Below, piece after piece: positions 62,700 through 64,000 of a DNA stretch of 64,000 nucleotides (position 1 is the first letter of the stretch; the number at the start of each line of letters is the position of its first letter). Below the pieces are notes generated by a model. It saw nothing but the letters and a program-made list of their open reading frames with translations. It had not been told where the DNA came from and did no database searches. Both the position numbers and the translations under genes were made by a program. Source of the stretch: Heterobilharzia americana (Eukaryota; Platyhelminthes; Trematoda; Strigeidida; Schistosomatidae); the NCBI GenBank assembly GCA_944470555.2, contig OX104131.1, positions 16,918,515 through 16,982,514 of the forward strand. The letters run 5' to 3'.

Positions 62700-64000
62700 T
62701 CCAACTGCGTCGCTGTGACGGAAACGTGATCTGAAAATCCCCTAATCACCCTATTTGACGGTATTGACATTTATTTGAACATTTTTACCCTCGTCATGGA
62801 TAGTGTGCCTTTAACCGTGGCTGGTGTAATATTATTTCTTTGTTCGACTGTCTTCTTTGACTTTGCACTCAGTATTTGCCCTTGTGTGATTGAGACATTT
62901 CATGAATGTTTCACTTCCCTATTATGTGAGGCTGGACTGTTGATAAAGTGGCGTTGTTATACTGCGCCCGACATTTTGTTTTGTTCCAACTTACGGTTGT
63001 GCCGTGATTTGACTGTTTATCTTTCAACTGTCCACTGGAAATGTTTATTTGCTGATTTGATTCTAGTGGACTGAGTTTTGATCCCTTTTGTGGGGAATAT
63101 TCCTATTCACTCTCAGTACACATTTGTGCCCGAGAACGTTTGAACTGCATAGTTACCCAAAGGCACAGTTGAGCACCACATAATTTGTTACGAACCTGCT
63201 ACTGATTTACTACAAACCGTGTTTCAAAGTTTTGAACGCAGGAACTGGTCAGACTCGCGTTACTTGGCACCGCCTAGTTATTTCCAGAGTTTAGGCCACG
63301 ATTATTGGATTTTGGCCGTTACAGTCACCTTTAGACCAGTTTCCTTCTGACACCGATCATTCAAGCAATTTTTGTCCCTCTCACTCGCTGTGAATTACCC
63401 TCACCTACCTGAGTTCCACACCTCTGGACCCCTCTCTTTTTTCTTAGGCATAAACAGATTGCTCCATCGGCTCGCTTTTCTTCTTTTTTTACTCAAACAC
63501 ATTCGTCTTCCTGGGTCATTTCTTCTCTATCCCTAACACTTTCTGACTACCGGTCCGAACAACTGTCTGGCAACTCGACATCTAAAGAAACCAACTGCAC
63601 CACAGCCCCAGGCAAACTAATCGACACTTGACCTCCTATTCTGTATACCAGAGCTGTAGCAGACGGCTGGCTGGATCCACCGCACCTGGAACCGTTCCTC
63701 GAGGCCAAGAAGCGAGCATGAAGAAATCAACTAGTTCGCACAATCTCTTCAAACAGATTCTGGACGTTGGATACTGGCTTCAATGAACAAAGCACTATCA
63801 TTAATAACGAATAATTTATTCCTGCATCATGAATTTAAAGCGAGAGAAGAAGGTTTACAGGCATTATCGCACTGATATTTGTTGAAAAGTCTGCAAGCTT
63901 TAGCAGTCCTGAATGGGACAAAAAAGAGACTAGTAAACCCTACCATAACATCAAAAGGTTCTACTAATTATGAAAATAACAAGAAGAAATCACCCCTCAG
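62700..64000. other. GC-richer unidentified segment at the window edge
   Basis: Distinctly less AT-rich than the rest up to about 63770. The plus-strand open frame 62775..63074 (99 codons) is hydrophobic, Cys-rich and ends in TGA, followed by long broken frames. The texture suggests transposable-element DNA, possibly the leader of an LTR element, but I see no LTR, primer-binding site or domain. After 63780 it returns to AT-rich sequence. Confidence 0.3.

Noticed and set aside
1..64000. CRISPR arrays, operons or bacterial defence genes
   Set aside because: The sequence is eukaryotic, with split genes and retroelements. The repeats seen are microsatellites and transposable elements.
1..64000. 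Schistosome spliced-leader RNA gene
   Set aside because: I saw no sequence resembling a spliced-leader gene, but I cannot rule out a diverged copy.

Overview
The window reads as schistosome DNA (Schistosoma or a close relative). It is AT-rich and intron-rich, with GT-AG introns. It is dense in repeats familiar from schistosome genomes: tRNA-derived SINEs carrying a hammerhead ribozyme (the Sm-alpha type), RTE-type (SR2-like) and CR1-type (SR1-like) non-LTR retrotransposon fragments, and Penelope-like element ends. Nothing suggests a bacterial, viral or organellar source.

Only one host gene can be named. It is ATP-dependent 6-phosphofructokinase on the minus strand, the main regulatory enzyme of glycolysis. 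I can place a 14-base first coding exon (59299..59312) and exons 2 to 5 (46852..47116, 41896..42085, 39748..40067, 34064..34384). All splice sites are GT-AG and the phases agree. Together they give 1110 nt, or 370 residues, which is the complete catalytic N-terminal half with every key active-site residue. The C-terminal allosteric half (a further ~400 residues in animal enzymes) was not found between 1 and 34063. It probably lies past the low-coordinate edge, so most of 1..34063 is best read as a very long intron 5.

Layout. 1..34063: repeat-filled presumed intron 5. It holds TIR/fold-back repeats (1062, 15131, 27528, 32110), tRNA-like fold-back repeats (3140, 7950, 14570), ribozyme SINEs (2215, 6412, 17735, 20905, 33480), a Penelope-like C-terminus (18845..19640), a 2-kb RTE copy with a 9-bp target duplication inserted in one arm of a large inverted repeat (21478..24785), and an RTE 3' half (28741..30015). 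34064..47116: phosphofructokinase exons 2 to 5, with introns carrying a head-to-head Penelope-like pair (35235), a second copy of the same RTE (36329), another RTE 3' half (44212) and more ribozyme SINEs. 47117..59298: intron 1, with back-to-back RTE 3' ends, an LTR-retrotransposon integrase scrap, a decayed reading frame split by an RTE fragment with a 14-bp target duplication, and an unrecognised coding-like block at 57240..57530. 59313..64000: upstream flank with a perfect palindrome near the presumed promoter, then RTE and CR1 reverse-transcriptase fragments and a GC-richer end I cannot name.

The most unusual material is structural. There are several families of head-to-head tRNA-like fold-back repeats, multiple hammerhead ribozyme copies at different stages of decay (two or three still have the conserved core), clean nested insertions dated by target-site duplications, and a hexanucleotide expansion inside a reverse-transcriptase reading frame that differs in length between two otherwise near-identical copies.
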